Shown piece after piece: positions 14,003-14,100 of a stretch of 14,100 nucleotides of DNA. Positions within the stretch are counted from its first letter, which is position 1; every line of letters starts with the position of its first letter. This DNA is from an uncultured Blautia sp. GTDB lineage: Bacteria > Bacillota > Clostridia > Lachnospirales > Lachnospiraceae. The position numbers were made by a program, and so were the translations under genes. Under the pieces are notes generated by a model, which ran no database searches, was not told the DNA's origin, and saw only the letters and a list, made by a program, of their open reading frames with translations. The stretch covers positions 1 to 14,100 of the forward strand of contig CAKRRG010000073.1 in assembly GCA_934394545.1 (NCBI GenBank), given 5' to 3'.

Positions 14003-14100
14003 GGGGCTGTCGGTTAATACCACATTTCGGCATCCCCAGTAGTAATTGAAAGGATCCCAGCAAGAACGAGGCTTGTTAGCCTTTTACCTTGCGAGGGATC
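14003..14100. other. Highly structured intergenic segment downstream of the PIG-L gene
   Basis: Two consecutive hairpins. Hairpin A pairs 14003-14012 with 14028-14037 (GGGG/CCCC outer stem, one mismatch, then five inner pairs including a G-T) and has GGT/ACC inside its loop. Hairpin B is nested: GATCCC/GGGATC (14053-14058 with 14095-14100), GCAAG/CTTGC (14060-14064 with 14088-14092) and AGGCT/AGCCT (14069-14073 with 14078-14082) around a 4-base loop. The outer stem reaches the last base of the window and may continue. I could not match it to a known riboswitch, tRNA or terminator; strand is undetermined. Confidence 0.5.

Noticed and set aside
14011..14021. TPP-riboswitch-like string GGTTAATACC
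   Set aside because: The other conserved TPP elements (CTGAGA and the CCCTTTGAACCTGA segment) are not in the expected positions; the string simply forms a small hairpin inside hairpin A.
14050..14100. Possible tRNA or T-box fragment on either strand
   Set aside because: No T-arm GTTCGA-like motif, no cloverleaf and no T-box AGGGTGGNACCGCG signature were found.

Overview
The window looks like ordinary chromosome from a low-to-moderate GC Gram-positive gut anaerobe of the Clostridia, most likely a Lachnospiraceae member (Blautia/Ruminococcus/Roseburia-like). The basis is protein content (a YesMN-type two-component system beside an ATPase-less sugar ABC importer, a DUF362-ferredoxin protein, a DUF3877-like protein), strong AGGAGG-type ribosome binding sites and sigma-A-like promoters. 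The genus is an inference; no rRNA or other marker is present. No transposase, CRISPR array, tRNA, phage gene or broken gene was found, and no gap between genes exceeds 300 bases.

Positions 1-7936, all on the minus strand, form a fructan/sucrose-type sugar utilisation locus. In transcription order it begins with a sensor histidine kinase (7936-6131) and an overlapping AraC-type response regulator (6159-4546), closed by a clear intrinsic terminator (4490-4537). Next come a well-formed promoter (4449-4477), an extracellular sugar-binding protein (4400-3117), a stem-loop (3065-3097), two ABC permeases overlapping by 4 bases (3039-2155 and 2158-1319), and a glycoside hydrolase family 32 enzyme (1211 to beyond the window edge). 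The implied scheme is that the kinase senses an extracellular sugar, the regulator activates the importer operon, the sugar is imported using an ATPase encoded elsewhere, and the cytoplasmic GH32 enzyme cleaves it.

Positions 7955-10071, also minus, hold three accessory genes: a VOC-fold metalloprotein with its own promoter and terminator, a DUF3877-like protein of unknown function, and a GNAT acetyltransferase related to the ZmaR group. Positions 10151-11201 hold an ECF sigma factor and an overlapping single-pass membrane protein that is probably its regulatory partner.

A divergent promoter region (11202-11378) switches transcription to the plus strand. There follow a nitroreductase (11379-11918), a DUF362 protein with two [4Fe-4S] clusters (12018-13139) behind a near-consensus promoter, and a membrane-anchored PIG-L deacetylase (13204-13965). 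The last 100 bases (14003-14100) contain two long hairpins that no gene explains.

I did not find a convincing new multi-gene system. The best leads are the structured segment at the right edge, the terminator placed directly before the kinase gene, the sugar-binding protein without a lipobox, and the sigma factor with a partner lacking a zinc anti-sigma motif.
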